From an uncultured Akkermansia sp. (GTDB lineage: Bacteria > Verrucomicrobiota > Verrucomicrobiia > Verrucomicrobiales > Akkermansiaceae): a DNA stretch of 46,319 bases. Each line of letters begins with the position of its first letter. Within the stretch, counting starts at the first letter, position 1. Made by a program: the position numbers and the translations under genes. The stretch covers positions 1-46,319 of the forward strand of contig CANQJI010000010.1 of NCBI GenBank assembly GCA_947624205.1, given 5' to 3'. Shown piece by piece: positions 33,389 through 42,928 of this stretch. The notes below the pieces were generated by a model that saw nothing but the letters and a program-made list of their open reading frames with translations, was not told the origin of the DNA and searched no databases.

Positions 33389-34534
33389 TCAGCTGGTCTG
33401 AAGCAGCCGCACCATGCGATCGGCACGAGGGAGAGTGATGGTCACCGTCGTGCCGAGCCCCTGCCGAGAGGTGAGACTGAGAGTGCCACCGTGCTGCCGG
33501 ATGATGTGACGAGCAATGAGCAAACCGAGTCCGTGCCCCTTGCTCTTGGTGGTGCGGAATGGTTCGTACATAGAACCCATCACCTCATGGGAAATGCCGC
33601 AACCATTGTCGCCGATACTGATGCCAACCTCGGAATCATTGAACGAAGTGCGAATAGAAACGCCGCCGTTTTCTCCGCCCGGGAGTGATTGCAGGGCATT
33701 CCGGATAAGGTTGTAAAGGGCTCGCAACAAACGTTCCGCATCCGCACTGATCTCCGGCAAGTCATCGCGTAACTCGGTGTGTACGGCTATTCCACGCTCA
33801 GATATCTCCGGAGTAAGAAGTTGCAAAACGCGGGAAATCACGTCATTCACCTGCACCTTGGAGCGCTCCAAACGAGAAGGACGGATGGATTGCAGAAATT
33901 GGTGAAGGAGCGTATCAAGCCGCTGTGTCTCCTGCAAAGCATCATCCACAAGTTGCTCAACGGCGGCACGGCTGCGCGCATCATTTTTCCCCAATTTTCG
34001 GCGCAGTAACTGCAAAGAAAGCCCCAGGGAATTCAGAGGATTGCCTATCTCATGCGCCACGGCAGAAGTGAGAAAAGTGAGGAGGTTGAATTGCCCGGCT
34101 TCCTCATTTTCTTCACTTCGTTCACGATCTTCCGTATCATCGCGCACGAGCAGCAGATACTCCTGCCCCTCCTTGAGCGGCGTGATGAAAAAATGATAGT
34201 GCCGCGCAGTGGGGTAATTTACCTGTACATCACGAACGATAGAAGCGGAACCGGCGCGCCGCAAATCTTCCCAGCTGCACGCGCCGGCGGCAAGTCGTTC
34301 GAAAGTCTCCTTGAGTAAATCGCGCAGGGAACGGTTGTAAATGGCACACGCAGCGCGGTTCGCAAAGAGTGGTGCCCCCTCCGCCGAAAAAAGGATAAGA
34401 CCGTCGCTGAGAGCATCACACACTTCTTGCAGCAGGCTATTTTCCGCACCAAGTCGCAGGAAAAGCCCGCGCACATCTGCCGCGCTGAGTTTGTCCAGGC
34501 GTGTCGCAATTTTCTCAATAGTGTCGCGGTTCAT
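33389..34534 (-). CDS. soluble sensor histidine kinase (NtrB-like, PAS-HisKA-HATPase)
   Basis: A 381-aa protein. A PAS-like domain lies at about residues 38-130. The dimerisation domain has His161 in SAVAHEIGNPLNSL. The ATPase domain has Asn279 (NLIRNALQSL), DNGCGI at 309-314, EPFRTTK at 324-330 and GHGLGL at 333-338. No membrane segment is seen, so it senses a cytoplasmic signal. The start overlaps the stop of the GH31 gene as ATGA, so it is translationally coupled to sugar metabolism. No response regulator lies in the window; its partner must be elsewhere. Confidence 0.85.
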   Translation of the reverse strand: MNRDTIEKIATRLDKLSAADVRGLFLRLGAENSLLQEVCDALSDGLILFSAEGAPLFANRAACAIYNRSLRDLLKETFERLAAGACSWEDLRRAGSASIVRDVQVNYPTARHYHFFITPLKEGQEYLLLVRDDTEDRERSEENEEAGQFNLLTFLTSAVAHEIGNPLNSLGLSLQLLRRKLGKNDARSRAAVEQLVDDALQETQRLDTLLHQFLQSIRPSRLERSKVQVNDVISRVLQLLTPEISERGIAVHTELRDDLPEISADAERLLRALYNLIRNALQSLPGGENGGVSIRTSFNDSEVGISIGDNGCGISHEVMGSMYEPFRTTKSKGHGLGLLIARHIIRQHGGTLSLTSRQGLGTTVTITLPRADRMVRLLQTS

Positions 34535-36936
34535 GATTCAGAGAAATGGAAAAGCAGATGCGCCTCGTGAAAATGCGCCGGGAGAGAGGCTCTCCGGATG
34601 GTTCCTTCCTGCACGCAGGAAACGATGGAGCCATCCACAATAAGCTCGACCTGAGCTCCGACCGGGAGAGCATGCATGACAAAATCGAACGCAGAACGAG
34701 GGGAAAGAAAATCACCCTCTTCCTCATGCGCGATGAACAAATCCGCTTCCCCCGCCTTGCACACAAAACGGTGCAGGCAAAACGCTCCGTGCTCAGGAGC
34801 AGAGCCATCCCCGGCATCCTCGTAAAGGGAACTTCCTGCGCTCGTATTCGGCGACCACCAGAGCTCCAGCGAACACGGAGGATCCGCCTGCTCACCAACG
34901 AACTGCTGCACGGACCAGCGTGGAATAATACACCCTCCGCGCACAAACACCGGAATGTGATCCATCGGCGTAGGCACCACTGCCTCCGCATCCGCCACAG
35001 GTGCGGGAGAATCATCCCACAGCGAAAACCATGAACCCGGCGGCATGTAGAGGCTGCGCTCTGCCTGCCCCGCGTGGTGCACGGGGATCACGTAGATATC
35101 CGACCCGAAGAAAAATTCGCTGCTGCGCCAGTAAGTATCCGGATTGTCGGAGTACATCAGTGCAAGCGAGCGGATGATCGGCGTTCCCTCCGTGGCATAC
35201 AGATAGAACTGAGTGTAAAGGTACGGCAGAAGACGGTAACGTTGCTCAATAGCAGCGCGCACATAACCTTCCTCTTCCTCGCCGAAACACCAGGGCTCCT
35301 GCCCGCCGAACTCGCCATTGTTATGGTTGCGGAAAAAGACGTGGAAGGCAGCCATCTGCACCCAGCGTACAAAAAGCTCCGGTGTGGGGCGTCCCAGAAA
35401 CCCACCGGTATCGGCGCCACAAAACGAAATACCGCTTGAGGAAAGCCGCTGCACCATGAGGTTCGCCATCTTCAGATTCTCCCAATCCGAAAAATTATCG
35501 CCGGTCCACGTAGCAGCATGACGCTGCAACCCGGCAAACCCTGATCGAGAAAGGACGAACGGCCTCCTCTCCGGCGCGGCGCGGCGCATTCCTTCCCGAG
35601 TGGCCTCGGACATGCACTGTCCGTATATATTATGCGCTTTCAGATGCGAGCAGGCGTAGCCATCGTACGCGTGGCGTGTGTCATCCGGGAAGGTGCGATC
35701 CGGGAAAACAGCCGGCTCGTTCATGTCGATCCAAATCCCGCGCACGCCATACTCTCCGACCTCGCGTCCAAAGAGATCTGCCCACCAATCACGCGTGGTT
35801 GGCGAAGTGTAGTCCGGGAAGTTACAACTGCCGGGCCATACTTCCGCCTGAAGCAACGCGCCGTCATGCCGACGACAAAAGACATTTTTCTCAAACCCGC
35901 TGCGCCACACATAATTGTCCGGGTTGATGCGAATGCCGGGATCCACAATGGTCACCACGCGCAACCCCTTCTCCTCGAGCGTGCGAATGAGACCGGGCGG
36001 ATCCGGAAAACGTTCACGATCCCAGGTGAAGGACTGATACTGCTTCATGTGGTGGATATCCAGATGAATAGCGTCACAGGGAATACGGTGCGAACGCAAG
36101 TTTCTCGCCAGAGTAAGCACTTCGCCCTCCGGGTAATAACTCCACTTGCTCTGGTGATAGCCTAAAGCCCAGAGCGGTGGCATGGGCGCCGTGCCGGTGA
36201 GCCGCGTGTAACAACGCACGGTGTCCAGCGCGTCCGTACCGTGGATAAAGTAATAGTCCATCACTCCTCCATCCGCGCCAAAGAGAAGGCGATCCTTACG
36301 CTCCTTTCCGAAGTCGAAATAAGAGCGCATTGTATTATCAAAGAAAATGCCGTACTGCTCTCCGCTGTCCAGGCACAGGAAAAAGGGGATGCTCTTATAG
36401 AGAGGATCACTGGATGGCGTGAATTTGTAGTGATCTGCACCCCACATCTCAAATCTTTTGCCGCGCATGTTCAGCCCACAGGGCTTATCCCCCAGACCGA
36501 AAAAATGCGCTTTCTCCGGCATCTGCTTAAGCACCCAGACTAAATCATCCCCGGTACGCTCCTGCAAACGATGCCCCATGCCCTCGGCATCCGCGCAAAG
36601 CAACATCTTACCCTCTCCCGGCTCTCGCGGCATGCGATAAAATTCCAATCCACCATCCGCGCTGCGCACTCGTACCTCGAGTGATGGAGTGCGCACGATA
36701 CTCAGATAACCCTCCGCAGCTTCTTCCTCCAGCGCCAAATCCGGCGCCGGCTGGAAAGACGCCGCCACGCCATAGCTCGGTATCGCCTCAAAAACAGCCC
36801 CCGTCACATAACGACAGCGCACAATGCCTGCCTCAAGAAAAGAGAGACGCAAGCGCGCAACCGGAAGCTCCAATTCCAGAGTACGCGCGTCCACCCACTC
36901 GCAACGGCGAGCCTCTCTGTGCAAATCTCCCTCCAT
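34531..36936 (-). CDS. glycoside hydrolase family 31, alpha-glucosidase-like
   Basis: An 801-aa protein with start at ATG 36936 (MEGDLHREA), preceded by a GAGGAGCGAGG Shine-Dalgarno-like run. An in-frame ATG at 36987 would overlap the HIT gene by 32 bases. It has an N-terminal beta domain, then the GH31 barrel. The nucleophile Asp404 sits in GIWIDMNEP and the acid/base Asp480 in TWTGDNFSDW. GADTGGFLG and PLWALGYHQSKWSYY are further family marks. It has no signal peptide, so it is cytoplasmic. It hydrolyses non-reducing terminal alpha-glucosides or alpha-xylosides; the exact substrate cannot be read from the sequence. It is in an operon with the HIT and kinase genes. Confidence 0.9.
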   Translation of the reverse strand: MEGDLHREARRCEWVDARTLELELPVARLRLSFLEAGIVRCRYVTGAVFEAIPSYGVAASFQPAPDLALEEEAAEGYLSIVRTPSLEVRVRSADGGLEFYRMPREPGEGKMLLCADAEGMGHRLQERTGDDLVWVLKQMPEKAHFFGLGDKPCGLNMRGKRFEMWGADHYKFTPSSDPLYKSIPFFLCLDSGEQYGIFFDNTMRSYFDFGKERKDRLLFGADGGVMDYYFIHGTDALDTVRCYTRLTGTAPMPPLWALGYHQSKWSYYPEGEVLTLARNLRSHRIPCDAIHLDIHHMKQYQSFTWDRERFPDPPGLIRTLEEKGLRVVTIVDPGIRINPDNYVWRSGFEKNVFCRRHDGALLQAEVWPGSCNFPDYTSPTTRDWWADLFGREVGEYGVRGIWIDMNEPAVFPDRTFPDDTRHAYDGYACSHLKAHNIYGQCMSEATREGMRRAAPERRPFVLSRSGFAGLQRHAATWTGDNFSDWENLKMANLMVQRLSSSGISFCGADTGGFLGRPTPELFVRWVQMAAFHVFFRNHNNGEFGGQEPWCFGEEEEGYVRAAIEQRYRLLPYLYTQFYLYATEGTPIIRSLALMYSDNPDTYWRSSEFFFGSDIYVIPVHHAGQAERSLYMPPGSWFSLWDDSPAPVADAEAVVPTPMDHIPVFVRGGCIIPRWSVQQFVGEQADPPCSLELWWSPNTSAGSSLYEDAGDGSAPEHGAFCLHRFVCKAGEADLFIAHEEEGDFLSPRSAFDFVMHALPVGAQVELIVDGSIVSCVQEGTIRRASLPAHFHEAHLLFHFSES

Positions 36937-36955
36937 AGGCAATCGTCCTCGCTCC

Positions 36956-37300
36956 TCAACCCGGAGGCCATTCAAGCGTACGCCCACCCAGTATGTGGAA
37001 GTGCAAGTGCGGCACAGTTTGTCCGGCCGCAGCTCCGGTGTTCGCCACCACTCGATAACCCTGCTCCTTCAAACCGAGACGCTCCGCAATCTGCGCAACT
37101 GTCAGCATCAGATGCCCCAACAGGGCCGAATCTTCCGCACTCGCACCGGATAAGCTCGGAATAGGCTTACGCGGCACAAGCAACACGTGCTGCGGCGCTA
37201 CCGGTGAAATGTCTCGGAAGGCGACACACTGCGCATCCTGATACACGATATCGGCGGGAATTTCTCCGTCTGCTATTTTTTCAAAGAGAGTCTTCTCCAT
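36956..37300 (-). CDS. HIT family protein (HinT-like)
   Basis: A 114-aa protein with start at ATG 37300 (MEKTLFEKIADGEIPA), preceded by GGAAAG; the longer frame adds a non-homologous stretch. The histidine triad HLHFHILGG is at 98-106, and the protein ends in WPPG as is common in the HinT group. Such proteins hydrolyse AMP from phosphoramidates such as adenylated lysine. It is first gene of the HIT-GH31-kinase operon. It is complete and of normal length. Confidence 0.9.
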   Translation of the reverse strand: MEKTLFEKIADGEIPADIVYQDAQCVAFRDISPVAPQHVLLVPRKPIPSLSGASAEDSALLGHLMLTVAQIAERLGLKEQGYRVVANTGAAAGQTVPHLHFHILGGRTLEWPPG

Positions 37301-37480
37301 GCGCTTTCCATCTTTACCACAATCGGACCGCACATGCAAATCAATTCCGTTCTCCGGCAGCGCAACCTCGCAAAAATACGCCTAACATCCACAACAAACC
37401 ACACCCCTGACATCTGCAGAGCACCCCCTTTGCAACGCATAAATCTCTTATTCCTAAAGAGTCGGAAAGCAAGAGTCCAG

Positions 37481-37568
37481 CGGAGAGAGTGGGATTCGAA
37501 CCCACGGTGACATCTCTGCCACGCTCGATTTCGAGTCGAGTGCCTTAGACCAACTCAGCCATCTCTCC
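37481..37568 (-). tRNA. tRNA-Ser(CGA)
   Basis: An 88-base type II tRNA including the discriminator G. The acceptor arms GGAGAGA/TCTCTCC pair perfectly. The anticodon stem CTCGA/TCGAG encloses the loop CTCGAAA, giving anticodon CGA (reads UCG). The T loop is GGTTCGAATCC, and a long variable arm is present. CCA is not encoded. It lies 70 bases from repeat copy B. Confidence 0.95.
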
Positions 37569-37599
37569 TATGAGCGATCCTGTGAGGGAGCACGCAGGG

Positions 37600-37628
37600 A
37601 TTATGCGCACGCGCGTCAAAATTGTCAA
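37600..37628 (-). promoter_or_regulatory. consensus promoter of tRNA-Ser
   Basis: On the minus strand TTGACA (37628-37623), 17 bases, CATAAT (37605-37600), placed 32 bases before the tRNA 5' end. This is the best sigma-70-like promoter in the window. Confidence 0.7.
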
Positions 37629-37639
37629 GCTCTTTCGCC

Positions 37640-38014
37640 AGGGCAACCGCATTTGAGGGAAGTCAATCAACAGAGGAAATGCCCTTATTAACTGATATTA
37701 TCGTTTGTACGCATCAAAAATCATGATAACCAGCGTTCTCCGAGAAATTCGCGCGCAAGCGCGGGAACTCTCCAAATCGTACATCGTACATAGGCGGCGA
37801 CAGCCGCCACCGTCTTCGCCGCCTTCTAACCACACCCGACGCTCGCTTTCACAATTCCACGTCCGCACCCGCTTCGCCAAACTCGCGCGCAAGCGCGGGA
37901 ACTTCCCAAATCGTACATCGTACATCGTACGTCGTACATCGTACATAGGCAGGCCTTGTCTGCCACCGTCGTACATCGTACATAGGCAAACGCATTCCCT
38001 AATGCGTTTGCCCT
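37640..38014 (-). repeat. MITE-like repeat, copy B
   Basis: A 375-bp copy. On the plus strand it begins AGGGCAACCGCATTTGAGG and ends AATGCGTTTGCCCT, inverted ends of the same family. The internal unit CGCGCAAGCGCGGGAAC followed by several tandem CGTACAT runs is present twice. It lies between tRNA-Ser and the thioredoxin-fold gene, with its hairpin 16 bases past that gene's stop. Confidence 0.7.
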
Positions 38015-38029
38015 GAACGCGCCGTCAGG

Positions 38030-38701
38030 TCAACTCTCATCGTCGACACCGGCGGAATCAGATTTTTTCTGTGCTTCCCTATTTCGTTTGGCTTCTTCCC
38101 TGGCCTGAGCTTTTTTCTCCTTGTCAAGCTTGCGAACCATCTTTCGCCAATCTTTCAAGAAGATAGGCACATCACCTGCATTAGCCTCGCCTATCTTGTT
38201 GCCATCTGCATCCACCTCCACCATGCAGGGCAGAATGCCTTCACCCTCATAAGGGAAAGGAACCCCTTTTGCATCTCCCGGAGCCACGATGGGAAATTTC
38301 ATCTTGGAACTCTTCGCCCATTTGGTGGCATCCTCTTTGCTCGAATCAATATTAAGCATGACAAGTTCTGCATCCTTGCCGTGCATACTTCGGTATATCT
38401 TCACAATCTCCGGCGCCTCCTCCACGCATATGCTGCATGTGCTGCGTGATTTGTAGATGAAGTAAACCTTGGCTTTCGTGTTGAGTTTAGCGGGGATCAA
38501 AAACTTTTTATCCTGCAGGGATGCCGGGACCTTGGGCAATTCTGCATCCTCTGCCGAGATTTCGGTTTTTTCCTCCCCTTTTTTATCAGCCGCTACGGCG
38601 CCGGGGGGCAGCGTGACAAAGGTCACTACCAGGAGAGCACACATACTGCCCACCACCTCTTTCATAGCATGGAACACCTGATGTGTATTCGTATTCTTCA
38701 T
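38030..38701 (-). CDS. secreted thioredoxin-fold (TlpA/redoxin-like) protein
   Basis: A 223-aa protein with start at ATG 38701 (MKNTNTHQV); ATG 38665 (MKEVVGSM) is possible. A signal or anchor lies at ~14-37. The thioredoxin fold carries a CSIC active site (Cys89-Cys92) in FIYKSRSTCSICVEE, then MLNIDSSKEDATKWA and the cis-Pro region ILPCMVEVD. The C-terminal tail is highly charged. It probably has a periplasmic thiol-disulfide role. It is single, between two copies of the repeat family. The CxxC is intact, but the Ser-Ile pair is not typical of a known subgroup. Confidence 0.7.
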   Translation of the reverse strand: MKNTNTHQVFHAMKEVVGSMCALLVVTFVTLPPGAVAADKKGEEKTEISAEDAELPKVPASLQDKKFLIPAKLNTKAKVYFIYKSRSTCSICVEEAPEIVKIYRSMHGKDAELVMLNIDSSKEDATKWAKSSKMKFPIVAPGDAKGVPFPYEGEGILPCMVEVDADGNKIGEANAGDVPIFLKDWRKMVRKLDKEKKAQAREEAKRNREAQKKSDSAGVDDES

Positions 38702-38812
38702 ATCTATGGAACTTTTTAGACTCATATCCTTCGCATGGATGGTTGCCATCCGATGACACGATAGCAAATTTCTCTTCCGTGTTCAAATCATTTTTATATC
38801 GCGCCTCACTTC

Positions 38813-38988
38813 AGGGCATCCGCATTTGAGAGAAGCCAATCAACAGAGGAAATGCTCTTATTGACTAATATAACTGTTTATACGTATCAAAAATCATGAC
38901 AACAACCACTCCCCGTCACACTCGCGCGCGAGCGCGGGAACTCCCCAAATCGTACATAGGCAGACGCATTTCCTAATGCGTTTGCCCT
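38813..38988 (-). repeat. MITE-like repeat, copy C (shortest complete copy)
   Basis: A 176-bp copy. Ends are AGGGCATCCGCATTTGAG and AATGCGTTTGCCCT, with a single internal CGCGCGAGCGCGGGAAC unit and one CGTACAT. It has all the parts once and is taken as the basic form. It lies between the thioredoxin-fold gene and the promoter of the plus-strand gene at 39054. Confidence 0.7.
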
Positions 38989-38999
38989 GCGTTTTTCTC

Positions 39000-39028
39000 T
39001 TGCCATCTGAAAGGTGAGCTGGTATCAT
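39000..39028 (+). promoter_or_regulatory. probable promoter of the gene at 39054
   Basis: TTGCCA (39000-39005), 17 bases, TATCAT (39023-39028), leaving a leader of about 20 bases to the ATG at 39054. No clear Shine-Dalgarno sequence lies between them. Confidence 0.45.
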
Positions 39029-39053
39029 CCGCAGTAGTGTTAAATATGTTGTC

Positions 39054-39932
39054 ATGAAAAGGATTTGGCTTTACTTACCGCTGGTTTGTCTCCTTGTGAT
39101 GGGGAACGTGCTCATGGCGCAAGCCCCGGATCAAGAGCAAAAGGAGGAGAAGCCCGCCTACCCAACCACGGGACCTCGCTTCGTCGTCTGTTCTCCGACA
39201 GGAACAATGGTAAAAACTCCGCTCTACGTGAAGATAGACAAAGACTACCTTCCCCTGAACATCTCGTCTCGCTTTCCAAGCGAACGCGTCACACCCGAGT
39301 CGGATGGAACCGTTAACTTCTACGAAAAAAAACCTTCTAAAAAAGGAGGAAGCGATGCGGGCAAGGAAAAACTCCCCCCTCCTTACATGGTGATTCGCGT
39401 CCCTCGTGAATATGCCCGCGTGCGCAGCATCTGTATTGTGGTCCCCGGGGACAAACCTGACCAGAACCAGTGTTTTTTCCTACGCGAGAGCGAATTCCCA
39501 ACCGGCGGTTTCCACATCATCAATTTCTCTCCCTCCCCTCTTGAAATCTTTCACTCCTTCTCCAACAATTATCCGGAAAAGGGCGATTCTATTGCCCCGT
39601 ACCGACGAAAAGAGAACAATGGCATCAAACAAGGGGATCCCAATACGTGGTCGTACGTGAATAGCAACCCAAATGAACCTGCAACGGTCAATTACGCCAT
39701 CATGGCTCCTCCCCTGAAAGAAAACGGTAGTCCTCTCCCTTTGAGAATGTCCCGTTTCATGGTCAACAACACTCATGCCGAAATCAACATCATTGTGAGG
39801 CATCCAAAAATCTCTTGGGCTTACAGCATTATTTCTTTGCAATATGCGCCGGATTCGCTCGGACAGCCCTCTCTGCAGTCCCCGTCACCATCCCGAGCAA
39901 CTCCGTCATCCGGTTCTTCCCGCGCACGCTGA
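39054..39932 (+). CDS. secreted protein of unknown function
   Basis: A 292-aa protein. Signal peptide MKRIWLYLPLVCLLVMGNVLMAQA is followed by an acidic/Lys-rich linker. The body is beta-rich with many Pro and Asn and no recognised motif (RFVVCSPTGTMVKTPLYVKI; FFLRESEFPTGGFHIINF). The end is a Ser/Pro/Arg-rich tail. The gene is 49 bases upstream of the sugar-kinase gene and probably shares its message. A periplasmic or surface role is inferred from the signal only. Confidence 0.6.
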   Translation: MKRIWLYLPLVCLLVMGNVLMAQAPDQEQKEEKPAYPTTGPRFVVCSPTGTMVKTPLYVKIDKDYLPLNISSRFPSERVTPESDGTVNFYEKKPSKKGGSDAGKEKLPPPYMVIRVPREYARVRSICIVVPGDKPDQNQCFFLRESEFPTGGFHIINFSPSPLEIFHSFSNNYPEKGDSIAPYRRKENNGIKQGDPNTWSYVNSNPNEPATVNYAIMAPPLKENGSPLPLRMSRFMVNNTHAEINIIVRHPKISWAYSIISLQYAPDSLGQPSLQSPSPSRATPSSGSSRAR

Positions 39933-39981
39933 ATCTCTCCGAATTCTCTCCCCTGATCCACCTGCAGTCCAACCACCATTC

Positions 39982-41124
39982 ATGAGCGAATTAAAAGATG
40001 GAGTCGTCGCTGAACGCATCGCTCGCATCGGCGATCAGTTTGCTATCAGCGGCGACTTCCTTTACGGTGAGGAACTTCGCAACGGTCATATCAACACGAC
40101 CTACCGCGCATGCTACCGCACGGATGACGGACACATAGATCGCTACATCCTGCAGCGCATCAATGATTATGTGTTCAAAGATCCGGCACAAGTGATGCGC
40201 AATGTCGAGAAAGTAACCCGCCACATCAGTTGGAAGGTGCTTCGCCGCCGAAAAAATGCAGCCGGACAAACGCTGACTCTCTACCCTGCACGAGGTGGGC
40301 GCAACTACATCAACTTGCCGGAGGAAGGCGGCATGTGGAGATGCTACAACAACATAGAAGGTACCCACACCTACGATGTGGTGGAAAACACACGCCAGGC
40401 TTACCAGGCTGGTTACGCCTTTGGTTCTTTTCAGGAACTTGTTTCTGATATGGATCCGCAGGATATCCGCGAATCCATCCCGGATTTTCACAACACCCCA
40501 AAACGTTATGAAGCGCTCCTCAAGAGTGTGGTAACAAACGTGAAGGGACGCGCCGCTGAATGCAGGGAAGAGCTTGAAATCCTCAGTAACTGGGCTCCTC
40601 AATTCAGCAAACTTGTCGAGATGCAATGCCGGGGACTACTGCCTACTCGCATTACCCACAACGACACGAAAATCAACAACGTCATGCTGGATGAGGAGAC
40701 GGATAGTGCCGTATGTGTGATCGATTTAGACACGGTCATGCCGGGTCTCTCTCTGTACGACTTTGGGGACATGGTACGCTCTGCAACATGCACCGCCGAT
40801 GAGGATGAAAAGGATCTATCAAAGGTGTCCATGCAGATGCCCTTTTTCGAATCACTGGCCGAAGGATATCTGGACGCAACACATAATTTCCTGACACGCG
40901 AAGAAATTGACAACCTCGCTTTTTCCGGCTGGCTTATCACGTGCGAAATCGCCATTCGCTTCCTCACGGATTACCTGGACGGCGACCTTTATTTCCGCAT
41001 CAATTATCCCGACCACAACCTCGTACGCGCACGAAACCAAATTGCCCTTGCAAAGAGTATTCAAACTAATCTTCCGCGCATGCAAAGACACATTCGAAAG
41101 CTCGTAAAATCGTACGGCGACTGA
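39982..41124 (+). CDS. aminoglycoside-phosphotransferase-fold kinase, NahK-like
   Basis: A 380-aa protein with start at ATG 39982 (MSELKDGVV); the upstream in-frame extension is compositionally unlike the rest and overlaps the preceding gene. The catalytic loop THNDTKINN has Asp228, and the metal-binding IDLDTVMPG has Asp248/Asp250. The N-lobe has GHINTTYRA and RYILQRIN. This is the APH/choline-kinase fold; the closest match I recall is N-acetylhexosamine 1-kinase, which phosphorylates GalNAc/GlcNAc in mucin sugar use. That specific substrate is inference. It is cytoplasmic and of normal length. Confidence 0.8.
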   Translation: MSELKDGVVAERIARIGDQFAISGDFLYGEELRNGHINTTYRACYRTDDGHIDRYILQRINDYVFKDPAQVMRNVEKVTRHISWKVLRRRKNAAGQTLTLYPARGGRNYINLPEEGGMWRCYNNIEGTHTYDVVENTRQAYQAGYAFGSFQELVSDMDPQDIRESIPDFHNTPKRYEALLKSVVTNVKGRAAECREELEILSNWAPQFSKLVEMQCRGLLPTRITHNDTKINNVMLDEETDSAVCVIDLDTVMPGLSLYDFGDMVRSATCTADEDEKDLSKVSMQMPFFESLAEGYLDATHNFLTREEIDNLAFSGWLITCEIAIRFLTDYLDGDLYFRINYPDHNLVRARNQIALAKSIQTNLPRMQRHIRKLVKSYGD

Positions 41125-41177
41125 TCCTCTCTTCCTCCCCCTGCTCTCTTTTTTCTTGTTTACCTCTCCAACGTACC

Positions 41178-42218
41178 ATGCTGCAGCGCACTTTCAAAAT
41201 GATTGTCCTGCCTGTACTACTTGCCACAGGAGTAGTAAGTCAAGCAGGAGGTGAGTCGGTTCCGCCGTACACTGAAAAAGAGTTTTTACGCTATTTCCCG
41301 GAAGCCAAAAAAGATGGAATATGCTACCTTTTCCGATTAGGCGGATGTGACGTCGTTGCTGTGGCAGGCACGTACGGCGAAAGAAACGTAAATATGCTTT
41401 TTGTACACGGAGAAGAGCAAAGTGAGGCAGAAAAGATAGCAGAGGAACTTAAAACAAATCTTTTCACGACGGCTCAAATCCGTCCTTTTGAGGACGAAGA
41501 GTCGTGGGTCGCCATCATCCTGCCTCAGGACGGTCGTGTCCTCAATACGGCCTCACACATCATCGGTCGTATCATCAGCAAGGAAGACCCGAAGTTTCCC
41601 GTGCAATTTATCGCGTGGCAGGGAAAGCAACTGCGTGTACGTGTTGATCACAGCTATTCCTCGTCCTACTTCTCCACCTCGTACAGCTCCGGGCGCAAGA
41701 GTAACGGCATCATTGAGCTTTTGCTGGACGTCACTTTGCCGCGGCTTCAATGTTCCGAACTGCGCATCATAAAGGGGACGTTGACGTCGGGGGAAATAGC
41801 GCGCTTCATTGCCCAAACCACGGGCGGCGTCTATTCTCCTACTCAGTCTATGACGAAAAAGGAACTCGCCGCCTTGCGTAAGAGCTTTTCCAACACAGAC
41901 ATCGTCAGCTATAATCCAAACTCCGATTTCTGCATTGTATCCTCGAAAAAAAGCTACCGTTTCGGAGAAATTAATGCCGTTCGCGAATCTCTGCGCCGAA
42001 AACAATCCCCGGAACTTTCAAGTTTTAAATTCCCTCACCAGCAATCTATGATGCCGGACAAACGCAAAGAAATGCTCGCCGCCGAGCAAATGCCCGTCCG
42101 GAATCAAGAAACACAAGAGACAAATCATGCTGGCGATCCGTCCGGGCAAAATCTCCCTCCTCCGCGTAACTTCCAGGAAGCCGCCGCCAGGTATACCTTT
42201 ATGCTGGATAAACTCTGA
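41178..42218 (+). CDS. secreted protein of unknown function
   Basis: A 346-aa protein. Its N-terminal signal is VLPVLLATGVVSQAGG. There are mixed alpha/beta segments (YLFRLGGCDVVAVAGTYG, SEAEKIAEELKTN), a Ser/Tyr-rich stretch near residue 155-175 (SYSSSYFSTSYSSG) and a Gln/Pro-rich C-terminus. I recognise no family. It is 53 bases after the kinase gene and probably co-transcribed. A periplasmic location is inferred. Confidence 0.6.
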   Translation: MLQRTFKMIVLPVLLATGVVSQAGGESVPPYTEKEFLRYFPEAKKDGICYLFRLGGCDVVAVAGTYGERNVNMLFVHGEEQSEAEKIAEELKTNLFTTAQIRPFEDEESWVAIILPQDGRVLNTASHIIGRIISKEDPKFPVQFIAWQGKQLRVRVDHSYSSSYFSTSYSSGRKSNGIIELLLDVTLPRLQCSELRIIKGTLTSGEIARFIAQTTGGVYSPTQSMTKKELAALRKSFSNTDIVSYNPNSDFCIVSSKKSYRFGEINAVRESLRRKQSPELSSFKFPHQQSMMPDKRKEMLAAEQMPVRNQETQETNHAGDPSGQNLPPPRNFQEAAARYTFMLDKL

Positions 42219-42249
42219 CACGTTTGTGCCGACGACACCACGGATTCCC

Positions 42250-42837
42250 ATGGAGTGTGGAAGCCAAAGCTTTCTTTTTGAACCGGAAGACATCCCGAAG
42301 ATCAAGCGCGCGGATGTGCTGCATTCCCTTTTCTGCAAGCACGCTGCCCGTGAACAAGCTCCATCGTCCTCCCCGCAATATGCGCCCGTTCAGGTGTTGG
42401 CAGCGCATGGGGAACTGGACGGCTGCCTGCGCCATCTCATCAAGGCGGCAGAGCACACCCATCGCGCATCACGCCCGGCTTTGTGTGCCCTGCGTCGCAT
42501 TGCGAAATTACTCGATATCCTCCCTGAGCATATCATGAGCGCACTTCATGCCACGCCGCAAGAAGATTGGGATTGCTGCTACAGAGATATGATAGACATC
42601 CACGAGTTACTGGATAGCGCCAACCTTGTAATGGATGCTCAGGAGTACGCCAATATCGTCGATCAAATGGCAAAACTCGTACAGGCAGTCTCTGAAGTCT
42701 CCCACGTGCGGATCAACGCTGCATCCGCCTTTGCTCTCTGGCTCCTCCATTCCCACTCCCATCCGGAACCAAAACGACGACAAACGCGCAGGAAGAAGAA
42801 AAAGCCGGAGAAAAAGCTCAACAATCACGTGATGTAA
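42250..42837 (+). CDS. hypothetical protein with basic C-terminal tail
   Basis: A 195-aa protein with start at ATG 42250 (MECGSQSFLFEPEDIP), 31 bases after the previous stop; the longer frame would overlap that gene by 92 bases. It is mostly helical, with His/Cys-containing segments and no signal or membrane helix. The tail RRQTRRKKKKPEKK is strongly basic and may bind nucleic acid. I do not recognise it. It is the last gene of the plus-strand group. Confidence 0.5.
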   Translation: MECGSQSFLFEPEDIPKIKRADVLHSLFCKHAAREQAPSSSPQYAPVQVLAAHGELDGCLRHLIKAAEHTHRASRPALCALRRIAKLLDILPEHIMSALHATPQEDWDCCYRDMIDIHELLDSANLVMDAQEYANIVDQMAKLVQAVSEVSHVRINAASAFALWLLHSHSHPEPKRRQTRRKKKKPEKKLNNHVM

Positions 42838-42928
42838 CACCGGGCATAACGGCAAAAAACACAGAAGGCGTCTGACGCGGCATGGCGTGAGGAGAATTTC
42901 ATACCCACACGCAATGGTTTGCTTGCCC

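Noticed and set aside
37698..38016. Short open frames in the repeat copies (for example around 37.7-38.0 kb)
   Set aside because: They lie wholly within the MITE-like repeats and differ from copy to copy; no conserved protein is encoded.
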